The notes beneath the pieces are model-generated. The model made no database searches. It was not told the origin of the DNA and saw only the letters and a list, made by a program, of their open reading frames with translations. A stretch of 64,000 nt of DNA from the NCBI GenBank assembly GCA_932294295.1, contig OW028576.1, positions 49,246,199 to 49,310,198 of the forward strand. The letters run 5' to 3'. Shown here one piece after another: positions 33,573 through 47,068 of this stretch; the first letter of the stretch is position 1; each line of letters opens with the position of its first letter. Source of the stretch: Alitta virens. Its lineage: Eukaryota; Annelida; Polychaeta; Phyllodocida; Nereididae. A program made the position numbers and the translations under genes.

Positions 33573-35143
33573 GTTTTACACAACCTCACTCAGCCAAGTG
33601 TTATATCATGTGATGTTTCTTAGACATTAGTCACTTACGACTAATTATATAACTGACAATGGCCGACTTATCGTTGAAATAAGAGTGTTTTCACTGAACA
33701 GCCCTGAATTCAACAGGACATAAGTCTTTCCTCTCCTCTTATTACTCATTTTGCTTTTCAGACACAGTAGGTAATAACTAACTGGTTCCATAAATATAAC
33801 TTTCTCAGAAAAATAACAAACATCAACTGAATGATAAAGTGTCAAATATACATAAAAAATACTGCAGCTAGGATGCACTTTGTTTCAGCCAATTACAGCC
33901 ATGGGCGGAACTTCTTCAGCCAATAGAATTGCAGTATTTTGTTTCAGCCACCTGGTGGAAATACAGAGTACCTTCCGAGAAAATCCACTATTGCTACAGT
34001 GCTGCCATCCTAATGTCTCAATCAATAATGAGTATAAGGGCACACGTAATGATGGCATGCTATTTAAACTTGACCCAACCCTATAATACTACGATTATCT
34101 TAACTCTATGAGTATTCCTTATTATTCATTATCCCTAAAGAGTGGGGGGGGGGGGGGGGTTACTTGCCTTATCATGGACAACACTTCATAAATACAAAAA
34201 ACCCACTTCTGTCAGTCACCGGTTAACAAAATATTACAAAAAAATACACCAAAAATATTTTGGAAAAACAGCCAATATTTGCCAGCACCTGTTCTGTGCT
34301 TATTTTCACACCTTATCACATTGCAAGTTTGCCCCACACCCAGGGTAACAATCTCACACTATCATTAATTTAATTTACCCCCTGTCATGTCATCACTTCA
34401 CCCCATAGCTTGTTTAACCCCCTACCACCATATCAAGCATATCCACCATATCTATCACCCCGGGCTAAATACCCCCCATCTTATTATGCACCCTCAACAT
34501 TTCCATATTTCATCATCATATCAATGGTGTACTACAGCCCCAAGCAGATGCACCTGGATTGCTGGTAATATTTAAAAAGGAAAATAATATATTGTAATAG
34601 CCTAATAGGTATAGGAAAGTAATGGTAAAAGTAATAGAAAAGATTAAAGTAATCATTCCAATAGTAACAGTAATAGTAAACAGTAGTGGTAACAAAATTT
34701 ATATTAATACTTTCATATATTTATCATAAAGCAAAGATAGTCAAATATCAATAGTAAGAGTTCGTAATAGTAATAATGCTATATTATAAGCAATAGTACA
34801 GTAATAGTAACTGTATTACTGTAAATGTGATATTGATATTAACTGTAAATTTAGGGCTAATTGTAATAGAACATTCTATTGGTAATACAATAAAACAACT
34901 TGTATACAATAAACTCATTGTTTTAAAAGCTTTTTGTTGCTCAAGACTAATTCCATATTAATATACCAATTTATTTTTCTTTTACTGAAGTTAAAATGAG
35001 TTTCTTTAACATCAGCTTTCACACTTCTACTTGTTTATTTCACGTCTCACAATTTCCAAGGCGTTTTTCTTGCCCCCTGAGCAGAATTTGTCCTTCGTTC
35101 TGTACATGTAACCGACCGTTCAATCATCCCATTGATACCCGAA

Positions 35144-35161
35144 ACCACCGCCAGAGGGCCA
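35144..35161 (+). promoter_or_regulatory. CTCF-like site
   Basis: ACCACCGCCAGAGGGCCA resembles the CTCF core CCRSYAGRGGGCRS. Confidence 0.3.
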
Positions 35162-35460
35162 ATATGCGACCTCTGACCTTGCACGTGACCCCTGACATTG
35201 GCTGAAGGTCAACGCGAGATGGCTGACAGGGCTAATTGCCTGCAATGATGCCAGGAACTCAGAATAGGAAACTGGAGCCAATAAAGAAACTCCTATCTTA
35301 TCAAACCCTGCATACCCTGCAAATAATGCCTGAACATAGTCACAATAGATTTATACCACAATACAGAATTTTTCCTCCATTAAAGAGTTGCAATAACAAT
35401 GAATTTGTATGCTATGTACACAGGGTACGAAGCTGCCACATCATTCATTTTGATGTAATA

Positions 35461-35492
35461 TGACGTCATAATGAACTCAATTCATGACGTCA
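35461..35492. promoter_or_regulatory. paired TGACGTCA palindromes
   Basis: TGACGTCA at 35461-35468 and 35485-35492, 24 bp apart start to start, both followed by T. Confidence 0.35.
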
Positions 35493-35828
35493 TGGTCCAC
35501 TGTACTGCTTGGAACCAATCTTATACAGAGATTGATTCTATTCCATTCTTTCGAATTGTGCTGCTTTTCAAAATGTCAAATAAGTTCTATTCTCTTGTAT
35601 CCAATGTCAAGTTCATAAAATGAGTCATTCGTATGTTATGTAACCCCGTCACCCAACCCCCTAATAAGAGAAAGAGTTCCGTCCACTATATTAGCCTTGG
35701 AAGTGGGTCCCCCTGATTTACACCTCGCCTGATTGGTCTAAATGTCTGCGGTGCCAAGTTGGGACACGTTATGCAATCAACTTGATGGATGATTCTATGA
35801 ACTGCATAGATTGAGTCATGTGGCACAA

Positions 35829-35829
<1 letters not shown>

Positions 35830-35861
<32 letters not shown>

Positions 35862-35906
35862 CAGATAGATAGACAGACAGATAGATAGATAGATAGATAG
35901 ATAGAA
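35830..35906. repeat. GATA/GACA microsatellite
   Basis: About 19 tetranucleotide units of AGAT with AGAC interruptions. Confidence 0.97.
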
Positions 35907-36174
35907 TTGCAAGCCTTCACAACTTGACCCCCTAGAAGTGGCCTATTAGCTAATGGAGCCTAATACCTTCATAAATTCCCTTTTTCAACATTTCCCCTTT
36001 TTTTCACGATCTGCCAAATGCCTCACCCCTTCAGTGAGGTCTACACCCTGCCCTCACAAGATTTGCGAAGTTCACCCCTCCCCTCCTTTCTGTTTTCTAT
36101 CATCAGAGGTTTTACCCCTTCAGCAACTCAGCTGTTGGTTGCAGACAGATGGGGTTTGTCACAAACTTCTCAGA

Positions 36175-36232
36175 TAGGCCAGACAGACAGAAAGACAGCC
36201 CAGACAGACAGACAGCCCAGACAGACAGACAG
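36175..36232. repeat. CAGA microsatellite, interrupted
   Basis: CAGACAGA units separated by AAGACAGC and CC insertions. Confidence 0.85.
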
Positions 36233-37245
36233 GTATGAAAATGTGCTCCCTGTTGATGAGTACCAAACTATTCACCTCAACAAATCGGCCAGGAGCATTG
36301 TTGCGGGGGAAAAATTATTTGGTTTAATTCTTCAAGTCCCCCCCCCCCCCCCATTATGGTTATTTTATATAGTTATCAAATGTAATTTATTGATTTATTT
36401 GTTTTAATATCCAGTAAGACAACAGCTTGGTAGCACCCCGAAAACTTTGGAAGTCTTCAAATTTGACTCAAAACATGAAGCAAAGATCATTACCCTTAGC
36501 TCTATTGTACCCTTAGTTCTATGGATCCATGCTCAAAATAAAAAGCTTTCACTTCGTTTATTTGTTGCAAAATAAGGCACTTGTAAACAAACACCACTAA
36601 AACAACAACATTTCTCCAAAAACGTCTCATGCAGCCCACACACGTCTTACAAGCAGACGACGAAAGTCTTACGACCTCTGATCTCATTTGACCCCTGACC
36701 TACTTAAGTTAATGAGGTCAAGAGTCGAACGTTCCTCAGCGACATCTGGCGCAATAAACCTGTCCTAAAAGAGCTTAAAAAGGTCGTCCGTTAAGTAATC
36801 GCTTTTCATAAATCTCGCAAAATGTTTGTAACTTCAAGCAGCTAATGACAGGTTTTATCCAGAAATTCTATTTGGGGGGATTTTTAGACCCTTTTAGCTG
36901 TGGCCTATGACCCGAAAGGTGTTGCAAACTAACACACCAGTTGGTTGGTTTTTATCATGCATGGAGAGTATTGGAGACACTAGTTTTAACTAACTCAAAT
37001 GGCACCTTTTTCGGAGGGAAAATGAATGAATGAATAAACCAACAAGGACTTGGAATGAATGAATGAATGGACAAGATTTCAAGAAGCTCGGACCAAGAAC
37101 AAATGAATGATCATCATACACTTTATGATATATGATATCATATGATATCTTTCTGAGACTTGATCTTGACGTCATATTTATAAATTTACTCAGTTGACAA
37201 TTAGAAATCGATTGCTCTTAAAAAGAAATCTAATTAACCATCTCT

Positions 37246-37260
37246 CCACCAGAGGGCAGC
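37246..37260 (+). promoter_or_regulatory. CTCF-like site
   Basis: CCACCAGAGGGCAGC matches the CTCF core closely. Confidence 0.35.
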
Positions 37261-38796
37261 AAAGTATTCTTGATCGTCTGCAGCTGTCAAACATGGCGGT
37301 CGTCACGCCAAGCAAAACAACATGCCGATAATGTTTACCTTGGGCAACTCAAGTCACAACAAGGTTACGTAGACTGAATAAATGGAACAACTGCTGCAGA
37401 CAGACGTCTCCATGGACAGACATACAGACAGACAGAGAAAACAGACAGACTGGGCATTTGGTAGATCGAGACTTCGAAATAACGTGTTGCAAACGATCAC
37501 TGTTCAGCTAGTTTGTCACACTTCAAATTAATGTAAAGGTTAAACATAAAAACCATCCTTACAACAGTCATAAATAATACAAAATGTTTATCCCAAACTT
37601 GTAAGGAATTATGTGCAAAATACTCGGCCATACATCAAGCATAGATGAAATGCCAGAGTCACCATTGTGCATTCACATAAAGCAGGGCCAGAGGGGGGAT
37701 CCCTGGGGAAGCCCATCAACACGGAATATCCTTGGGGTATCCCGAGGGGTTTCCCTGTTTGTCAGGGAATACCTCAAGGGGAATCTTTGTCTCTGATATA
37801 CCATGATATATACCACCCGAACATTGCAACTCTGCAAACCTAAAACATGGGAAGGGAGGGGGTTGAGGGGTGAATGAGAATCCCCCTCCAGTGCTGCCAC
37901 CTATCTTGCAGGACCCCAATGACCTCATAATGACCCCCTGATTGGCTGAGCTATCTTCTCAAGAGGGGTCTAGACCCAGGGGGGTCACCCTCTTAGCATG
38001 GGGGGTGGTGGGTTAGAAGCCCTCATCAGGAAACTGCATTTATGACATGTAAAATGTCTTTGGGGCAAATGCCTCTTAAATTCTTGCTAAACCCTTCCGA
38101 AGATCGCCAGTCTATTGCCATGGCAACTAAAGAAATACTAAGTACTAAGATATTTTACACAAAATTAAATCCTGGTACAGGAAAATGCTTAGTACCATAA
38201 AACTGCATTACTACAATTATATATACATGGAGTAACTAATGAACTTAAATTACTGAAAAAAAAAGTTTTTTTACTTGATTTGTTTGCGTTTGTTCTGTAC
38301 CAATCCTGGGTGTATTTTGCAGGTTGGACTGTAACAATAGCATTTGTTTGTCCGTATTTCTTCTCTCTCTGTATGTTTCTATCTTAATCTATCTCAATCT
38401 ATCTGTCGTTCAACCTTTGTGTGTGCGTCTGTCATATTCGCTATCAGTCTCTAATGAATCCAATGTCTCTCAGATAATTTCATATCTCAATTGGGACATA
38501 TCATATTCCGTTTCTTTATTCTAATCACCATAACCCATCTAAAATGCACATTAATACTTATCTCCCCATCCATGTATTTATTTGAACTATCCACTGAACC
38601 AGATATTCATTTTGATAAACACAGATATTACCATGATAAACCAATTTGGCTAATCCATCGCATATTGGGTCAATCTTATACCAAGGGGTATTGCAAGGCC
38701 CTCATTTCACGTCTTTGCACCCCTTGCCCTTTTCTCGTCACGTGATACCCCTGTATCAGTTGGCCCGGATGTTTGAGGGTCCATAGATGCCTAATT

Positions 38797-38814
38797 CCAC
38801 CGACAGGGGGCAGT
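38797..38814 (+). promoter_or_regulatory. CTCF-like site
   Basis: CCACCGACAGGGGGCAGTA matches the CTCF core CCGACAGGGGGCAGT. Confidence 0.4.
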
Positions 38815-39787
38815 ATATGTCTCATAACCCCACTAATCTGTCAGCGAGCACAGAGCGCAGGAATCAGAGAAAAACTTCAAAAGATGGCGCCATCCCCTTT
38901 AATGCAGCCCATCCATCGACACCTGTTGATAAAATTGCCAATCTGTTGTCATGGCAACTGTGGCTATGGCTGATATGTCACAAGACTTGAGTCATAATAC
39001 TTGGGAGTTCCAATTGTCTAACCAGAAGAAATGAACGAGTGAATGAAGGGAAGAAAGTAATCAAAAGAAATTCAACGAATGGATGAATCATATGCCCAAC
39101 ACATTTAAAAATAAACTCAAGACTTAGATCACTGAATTAACATTGTAATAACTTTCCTTTAAAATCCCCCTCCACCAGTTAGTTTCAAACCCTTACCCCT
39201 CTCTCCACCCCTACACCCTTGGAGGGGGATCACAAAATATTCCTAAAATCCCTTCCACACCACAATAAAGTCCCCACCCACTGGGGTTATGCTATATGCC
39301 CCATAATTCATACACAACCCTTTTATCATAAATACCCTAATATTCCACCAGGGTGCCTAGCATATCATGATATCATCACCAGCGCCTGACATTTATGACT
39401 TTTTTTCCAGGAATATTTTTGTGATAAACCAGAATTTTGCACTTCTCTTCTGCAGCATGAGTTCAATTGAGTTGAGTGCAAAACTCTTCTGCATTTATCT
39501 CAAGAAAATGAATGAACGAACCAATGAATTTATGAATGAATGCGTATTAACATTCAACAAATATTTACTTCTGGAACAAAGAAGTTATATATGATATAAA
39601 GCCATCCATTTATCTGAAAGATGTTATACAAGGAGGTCCCATGCACCCAGGATGTTCAGCCCATGTTTAGCCATAGATAATAAGACTCATCCGACATGTG
39701 TTTTGCAGATGACAAGTGTTCCCCATCCATTCACGTGTGTTCTTCGTCGCTTGCTTTTGTGTTTTTTCACGAATTCCTCTCACAACC

Positions 39788-39843
39788 ACTTAGGGTAACC
39801 CTAAGTAATACCATGGATTTACTAGACTAGTAAATCCATGGTA
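39788..39843. repeat. two adjacent perfect palindromes
   Basis: ACTTAGGGTAACCCTAAGT (39788-39806) is a 19-bp palindrome with one central base. Two bases later, 39809-39843 is a 35-bp palindrome with 17-bp arms (TACCATGGATTTACTAG and its complement) around one base. Both are perfect. They could form two neighbouring hairpins. Confidence 0.9.
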
Positions 39844-40121
39844 ATACACTCTTTTAAGGAAAATCATCCCCCCCCCCCCCCCACCAATAAAAAAGGGTTT
39901 CCCACTAGCACTTGGAATGAACTAGTGTCTGTCTTCACTCTTCAGTCTATCTTCACTCTTCACTTCTTGCTTCTCTGTTCATCTCTTTCAGTCTGTTTCT
40001 GTTTATACCTGTCTATCTGCATCACATTTGTCTGTCTGTGTAGATTGTCTCTTTACCCATATGTCCCTCTGTCTATGCTTCTGTTTGTCAGTTCTTGGTA
40101 TAGTGACTCCATGGCTGGTTC

Positions 40122-40122
40122 A

Positions 40123-40153
<31 letters not shown>
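40122..40153. repeat. CTAT microsatellite
   Basis: About eight ATCT units directly before a SINE. Confidence 0.95.
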
Positions 40154-40155
40154 AC

Positions 40156-40310
40156 AAAGCTGGGTGGCCAAATGGTTAAGGCATTTACCAATTTCACATT
40201 GGCCAGTTCCGCTGAAGGTCCCAGGTTTGATCCCAGGCCTGAGCATTCTTCATGAGCTACATCCCAGCTGGGTGTCGATCGCATGAGACATTAAATCTAT
40301 CTTTCTATCT
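40156..40310 (+). mobile_element. tRNA-derived SINE
   Basis: Has an RNA polymerase III A box (TGGCCAAATGG, 40165-40175) and B box (GGTTTGATCC, 40224-40233) in tRNA-like order and spacing. The tail is CATGAGACATTAAATC. The same B-box segment and flanks (GCTGAAGGTC...GGTTCGATTC) occur at 54425-54495 and 63915-64000. The A-B spacing and the extra 3' body show it is a SINE and not a working tRNA gene. Confidence 0.75.
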
Positions 40311-41151
40311 AAAAATACCAATCTCTGCATGTTGTATACACCTGTCTGTCTGTATGTCGACACCACAATGTCAATGAAGTCTGCAGTTAGCCAATACATT
40401 TTAGCTTCTTGGTCAAAAGGTCCAAATTTAAAAATTGCCAAAATCCAAAACGAGTCACACACACATAACAGCTATGTACTCTGAACAAGAGAGGCCTGGG
40501 AGACTTCAGTTATGAAAGAAAGTCACAGACACGAGCTCATAATTGCCCCTTTCTTTGATTAATGCCCCTTATTCGAATACCTCCTGCCTGAGGGGTACAT
40601 GGAACACCCCTTGATGTATTGCCCCACAATTGTATGCAGCCAACTGGGGCGTTTTCTTAGCTGTTATTAAGTCCTTGCGTCATGTGATACAACTGTCAAC
40701 GCTTGAAAAGGCTGGGCTCATGTTATGCGTTATTAAAAACTCGAAAACATTAATTTGTTAAATGATACACTAATTTGCAAAGGTTATTCTAATATTGTCA
40801 TAGATGATGTACATTAATCCTAAAATTTGAAATTGACTTAAATATATGACATGTTTCTTAAATTTATTTGGCCATTTTGACAAAGGGACGAATCGACCAT
40901 TTACAAAACATTTTACTCCAAAATTGGACGTTTTGTTCATTGGACTATTTAGCTTGCAAGGCTAAATTTGAACTTCAATTGCACTTGTCTGTGAGGGGAC
41001 GAATTGACCAGTCCAACACTTTTAGTTGTGAAGTGTCATTCGCCCAGTCAAAACATTGGACCCCCCCCCCAGTCACCCGGATGGAGGTCTGACTGGTCGA
41101 CTGATACTGACACTTGCTGTCACTTTCTTAGACTGGTCATCGTCAACCACC

Positions 41152-41196
41152 TGACCTTCCATATAGGTCATGACCTTTTGATATAGGTCAAGGTCA
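41152..41196. promoter_or_regulatory. cluster of nuclear-receptor half-sites
   Basis: TGACCT or AGGTCA occurs five times: 41152, 41165, 41171, 41185 and 41191. AGGTCATGACCT (41165-41176) is an inverted repeat without spacer and AGGTCAAGGTCA (41185-41196) a direct repeat without spacer. Confidence 0.35.
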
Positions 41197-41816
41197 TGTG
41201 GTATCAACACCCTTCAAAATATTTGGCCATTTAGGAGAGTAATCTTAAACATTTTAGTAATGTATACACAAATGCATGCACCAAGTCAATTTAGTTGAGA
41301 GCCCAATACAAATAGTGTATGGCAACTTCACCCGCAAGGAGTCCATAATAGAGTTTTACTGGATGAAGAAAATCTATATTGAAATCATGAGGTGTTGGCA
41401 GATTCCAATATAGCTTTTCTAAATACAATATATTCTAATCAACTCTTAATGGATGACTTTTTTCTGAAATTATTTCTAAATAGCTTCTCTGAATCCAATA
41501 AACTGCATATTGGATGGCTTTTCGTCAATTTGTTATATTCTCAAATTAAAAGTCACTGACTCCACTTGGGGAATGCAATATACCTTCTCAATCCAATATA
41601 ACGAAATACTGGTCAGTAGTAGTACTCAGTACATGGTAAAGGTATGAATAAATAGATCTGATTGGACAAGAACATGATGTGGACTCCAAGCCTTATCATC
41701 TAAAGAATATTTAATCCTACAAACAAAGAATATTTTTTCTGAATTTTTATAAATCTGTGAAACGTCATCTTTAAATCAAGTTGACAAGGCAGCATTTTAT
41801 TGTGGTATTAATATCT

Positions 41817-41830
41817 GTTGCCATAGCAAC
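41817..41830. promoter_or_regulatory. RFX X-box-like palindrome
   Basis: GTTGCCATAGCAAC fits the X-box consensus on both half-sites. It lies 91 bp from a strong CTCF-like site. Confidence 0.4.
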
Positions 41831-41920
41831 GGAGTAGTGGCGTTGTTTTGCAAACTACAGGTTGGTTTACCCTCCAAAAGTGTTAAGGGGAGTGGGGTTT
41901 ATGTAGCAAGGGGTTAAGGT

Positions 41921-41938
41921 CAGCGCCCCCTGCTGGGC
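41921..41938 (-). promoter_or_regulatory. CTCF-like site, near consensus
   Basis: On the minus strand CCCAGCAGGGGGCGCTG matches the core CCASYAGGGGGCGCTG nearly base for base. It is the best such site in the window. Confidence 0.45.
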
Positions 41939-44900
41939 CAGGGGGGAGATGGGTTATATCAGAAAAAAAAAGTTATGGAATATCAGGAATTGATAAATCA
42001 TCACACCAATGTTGACACCATATAACTGCTTTAACCAGAGGAAACCACTGTATTCGCAAATGTATCCACATCATGAAAAGGATGAGGTGATGAGTACATC
42101 CCATATGAGTGTCTCCTATAAAATATTGCAAAATTTACCTTAAATGTATTTTCATTAAATTCCTTTAAATTCATAACAATTAACTGCAGCGTTTTTAAAA
42201 CCAGTTGTTACACCAAAACATCACAAGACCAGAAAATATCAATTCGACTTTGTTTTGAGAACCAAGAGTCATTTATCAGAACTGGTACAATCACAGTCAT
42301 GCATCAACCACATTGAAGGCCACTTTTAGAGTCATATTTTAGCCAATTATCGCCCAGTATGGGAGCCACTGACCGTGGAAATATCGTCACAATGGCCAAG
42401 TGCATTCACGCGTGACACAGGAAGGAATTCCCATCACAGCGTCACGCCCCACTGATTGGGGAAGCCCTTTGTTTACCAATGTCACATGACTCTATCTCAT
42501 GACTACGTCACATAACAGACTCTGGGAATTTCACCATAGGCTAAATTAAATATTTATTCAGTTGACAAAATGTACAAGTACTGCAAAAAGTATGGACATT
42601 ATCTATTCATATCAGGCACAAGTTCATTTGCGTTAAGTATAATTTATTCATTTTCATTATTGGGATATGATCATTTTGATTAGCCACTGCTATTATCTTT
42701 CAATTAAATCAAAACTGTAAGGAATATGAACATTAAAACAGCCTAAAAAATGCTAAAACAATCATTATTTATACGATTTCAGGTGATTTCATTAATCTAA
42801 ATTTGTTCATTTATTTGTTTGTTTTAAATCATGGTCTTTAACTAATGTAGTGGCAAATTTTCGGGAAAAGAAAACTTAAACATTCTTTTGAAGATTATAA
42901 CCTCATTTGTCATAGTATTAGTATAATAAATCATTTTCAAAGGGTCATTTTTCTGAACAAAGGTCAAAATATTCAAGTTTTCGTGAAGTGAAAATTTTTT
43001 TGTGAAAGTTTAAATAATTCTGAAAGTTCTATTTTGCCATTTCCTGTAACTTTTGGCGATTCATGAAAAAGTCGATCCAAAAATTTAAAAAATTTGGAAA
43101 TGGAAAAAAGTCAAAAAAAAAAAAGTCAGATTCAGTCATCCATGCTCATGCAACGCAACAATTGCAGAAATTTGGTGAAAATGTCAAAATTCTGAAAAAG
43201 GACACATGGCTCATTGATTTGGAACTGTTGCCAAGGTAACCAGAATAGAATTACAATGAAACACAATAAAATCACCCAAACAGAACTCAATTTTTTCGCA
43301 TCATTTTTTTCTCTATTTTAATTGCTTATTTTCGTGTTATTCAACAGCTGTATGAATATAAACGGTTGCTTGGTAACAAAAAAAATTAAGACACTTTTAA
43401 TTTTTCACACGATTTATAAACAAAATGTAAATAACCAAAGTAAAAGTCATTTTAACAGTTACCATGGTGATTAGCAGCAGTAGTGAAAAACATTGGACTG
43501 TCATGTTTATTTAGCTTTCAATGGCTGCAGACATATTTGTTTTAAAATTCGATAACATTTCAATTAACACTCAATTAACACTCAGAACAATTATTTATTG
43601 ATAAAACATGCTTATTTTCCACTGACCAATTTTTCCAACTTATTTTATAAAACTATTCAGCAATTTTTTTTTTTAGTCCAACCAAACTAATGGCTAATTT
43701 CAAAACAAGTTATCAGCAACCAACTTATTAATTAATATTAGTAAATTGGCAAAATTCACGGAGTTGTGGTGTAATGAATTTATTGAATTTAAACCAAGCC
43801 AAATTAGTCAAATGTTAAATGGAGTGAGAAATATTATTGATCAAATTCCATTTTTGGCAAAACTCCCGAGTCAAGGTGTGAAAATTCTCAGCCTAATAAG
43901 GACACCAGACAAGTTGTTTACACTCGTTAATTAATTATTCATTAATTATGATCAACATGCCAAATATGGTAACTATACATCATTTAATATTAATGTATAT
44001 TACTAACGCTTATGCCTTATGTATATACTAGTATATTAATATATTAGCCTATATTTATTATTTAGTAGCCTATATATATGCAGAAATACAAATATGAAAA
44101 AAATATATATAATATCAGATATTAATCCAAATTCTTCTTTTTATGGTCAAATTGTAAACAACATTTCGTATTATTTTTTTCATTAATTCACAAGTATAAA
44201 CATAAATATTCTGCTGAAATGGCTGCATATCCATTAATCATAATAATATTAGTTTTACACACAAAATCCCATAGTAAAACATAGTATTAGACAGTCAATA
44301 TTTTTCTCACTATAGTGCAGAAACCTTTACTATCTTGTAGTCATGGTAAATACTATTAGTATCCCTATTCCATAGTTCAAACATCAACCATAGCAGTGTT
44401 TATTTTGAGGCCTGAAAATATTGACATACCCAAAACACATGCCAACTGAACTATCCTGCCTATCCAATGTCTATAAGGGATAGGTGCTTCAACTATCCTC
44501 TATCAGGTCTATCCAATAAAGGATAGGTGTTTTCATACAGGGATAGGTGCTGGATATTGGAAAAACTTCACATATTTCTAAACTACTGATATCCATATAA
44601 ATTTACATGGAAAAATTAATTTAACATCTCATACTAATTTTACCAAAAAGTGACTCGAATTTATTTTTTATTTATTTTTTATAATGAAAATAACATTGAT
44701 AGTAATAGAAATATATATATATATATATATATATTCATATGATATATTTATAATAAATATATGTCTAACTAATTAAACTTATGAGGTGGCACTCATGTTG
44801 CACACAGCATTAATAATATGAGTTAATAATTCTTATAACATATCATCATTTATTATCAATATGTTCGAGATGAAATGAATTCCTGAATTTCATAAATCGT

Positions 44901-45558
44901 CTCTCCCACATTGATGAGATATTCCTTTGAAGACGTTGTTGACATTAGCATAACGCTGCGTCAATTTGCATAACGCCGCGTCTCATTAACATGACGTTGT
45001 GCAAGCAGACGACAAGATATCTCTTTGAAAACACGATTTATCAAATAATATCAATAAACGCATAACTAGAGCAAAGAACGATATCTTGTAATCAAATATA
45101 TTACATGATATTACATGATATCACAACTATTAACTTTGTTGTGAATTAGCAATAATTCTTATCAAATCAGTTCAAATATTTGACCACGAAAATACTTGAC
45201 GAAAAAGTCTCATATTCTGTCGAACTCAAGTACTTCTACAAACACTCCTAAGTACTCATAAGTACTCCAAACTACTCTTAATTGGCTGTTTACAACCCTT
45301 TATTGTTTACAAGAGTTAATACCTGCCACTCAGGAGAGATTTTAGAGTGGGAGGTCAAGAAAATTCAAATAAATTATAAGAGTCATGACCATGATGACAA
45401 GTCAATCGATTCAATATATTTCATGTGTCCAAATAAACTGGACACTTAGAAGAGAGAAATTTATTATATATATATATATATGTCATATTTATTATACTAA
45501 ATGTTTCGAGTTTATCACATGCTTCGAAGGCCCAGCTTTCACCACAGGAAAACCACCT

Positions 45559-45637
45559 ATCAATCAATCCATTAATCAATCAATCAATCCATTAATCAAT
45601 CAATCCATTAATCAATCAATCCATTAATCAATCAATC
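45559..45637. repeat. ATCA microsatellite with CATTA interruptions
   Basis: CAATCAATCCATTAATCAAT-type units about 20 bp long, four times. Confidence 0.9.
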
Positions 45638-46006
45638 CTCTATATCTGGTCTTACTAATTTTAACGTTTTAAATTCCCAATTTTCTCAGAAGTATATGAT
45701 TTTGACACCCCATCTGCACTTAGTGACCTTCAACATTATTTACTCTGTTGAGAATTACTTGCTTATCAATAAAGAGTCCATAAACCCGTCAAAGAGGCCT
45801 TAATCAATACGTTAGACTGGTCATGGACTGGTCATGGACTGGTCAGCTGATTAACAAAGGTCAGGGCTAATTGACCATTCTAATCCCAGGGGAGGGAGGG
45901 TCCGGTCGACTTAACCGTTGCAACGCCCCGAAAATTAGCCTTGAAAAATTCACTCCAGGTGACAATTTGATTAATATATTGCAGATGGTGTCAAGAAGAT
46001 ACTTAC

Positions 46007-46111
46007 TATCTATCTATCTATCTATCTATCTATCCATATGTATATATATATATCTCTATCTATCTATCTATCTATCTATCTATCGTCTGCCTATCTGTCT
46101 GTCTATCTGTC
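46007..46111. repeat. CTAT/GTCT microsatellite
   Basis: CTAT units, a TATATATATATA core, further CTAT units, then CTGT variants. Confidence 0.95.
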
Positions 46112-46504
46112 TTTAAAGTATACCAAGCAGGATATGACAGTTTCATGTTTTCCCCCAAATGAGTTTAGCATATTCGGGGATCTCAATACCCCTATGATAG
46201 GACCTATCAGTGGCCAAGTGTCGTGTTATAAGCCAAAGAGATCTGTCAAGTGCTTTGTCTAATTCCACGAACAGTGTGGACGACATGTTTGAATATGCAC
46301 ATTGCATGCTGATCATGTCAACCTAAACACTTCTCTACAATGTCTACATGCCGCCTGCCTGTCCCCTTGTTTTTTCTTTTCTTTTTTCAAAAAGCAGAAT
46401 TCCCAGACTTCCAGGATTAACACAGTATTCAACCATGATTCAACCGATTAAAAGATGGGGTTTATCATTTTAGATTTGTGTCTAAATGAAACTATTATCT
46501 TTTT

Positions 46505-46622
46505 ACCCTGAGACTGAGTTAGAGACCCTAGAGACTGAGTTTGAGACCTCGAGACTGAGTAGAGACTTTGAGAGTTAGAGAAGCTGAGACTGAGTTAAAG
46601 AACTGGAGACTGTGTTAAAGAC
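46505..46622. repeat. degenerate minisatellite, GAGACTGAGTTAGAGAC type
   Basis: About six diverged copies of a 17-21-bp unit. Confidence 0.75.
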
Positions 46623-47054
46623 TCTGAAAAGAGATGTTGCTATGGTGACAGATACATGGTGTTTTCATTAGCAGGTGCATGATTTTATTCACAAAGTGGC
46701 AAATATTTATTTTAATATTTATAATAATAATAAAAAGAGAGAGGAACCCATATCATTTCTATAATATTGACCACCCAACATCGGCGGCCATCGGCCAAAT
46801 GACCATATGTGCAGAGGAGTGTGTATCTAACCATTGTCAAAACATTGTCTATCTGTGTTCTGTCTCCACAAACATTTGGACAGATGGACACACATTTACT
46901 CTCCCCATATCAACTGAAAATAATATTTATGAAATATGTATTCATATTTCTTCTATACACAAATCAAAAGATGGTGTCCCAGTCACAGGAATTCTGGACT
47001 TGTGACAAAACATCATGAACACACAACCACTGCTAATGAAAACACCATTTATCT

Positions 47055-47068
47055 GTTACCATAGCAAC
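47055..47068. promoter_or_regulatory. RFX X-box-like palindrome
   Basis: GTTACCATAGCAAC; followed within 45 bp by further CAAC half-sites (TTGGCAACC, TTAGCAACC). A related site, ATTACCATGGCAAC, is at about 47452-47465. Confidence 0.35.

Noticed and set aside
39700..39730. LINE YADD-like motif (reads CFADDKCS)
   Set aside because: A single occurrence; too short to separate from chance, although it would fit the scatter of LINE motifs.
39788..39806. Interstitial telomere array
   Set aside because: Only one TTAGGG on each strand, arranged as a palindrome and not in tandem.
40156..40310. Functional tRNA gene
   Set aside because: A and B boxes are present but spacing is wide, the acceptor stem cannot be drawn, and a 3' body and related copies mark a SINE.
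46679..47005. 108-codon plus-strand frame
   Set aside because: Low-complexity Ile/His-rich translation of AT-rich intron without domain, splice sites or conserved motif.
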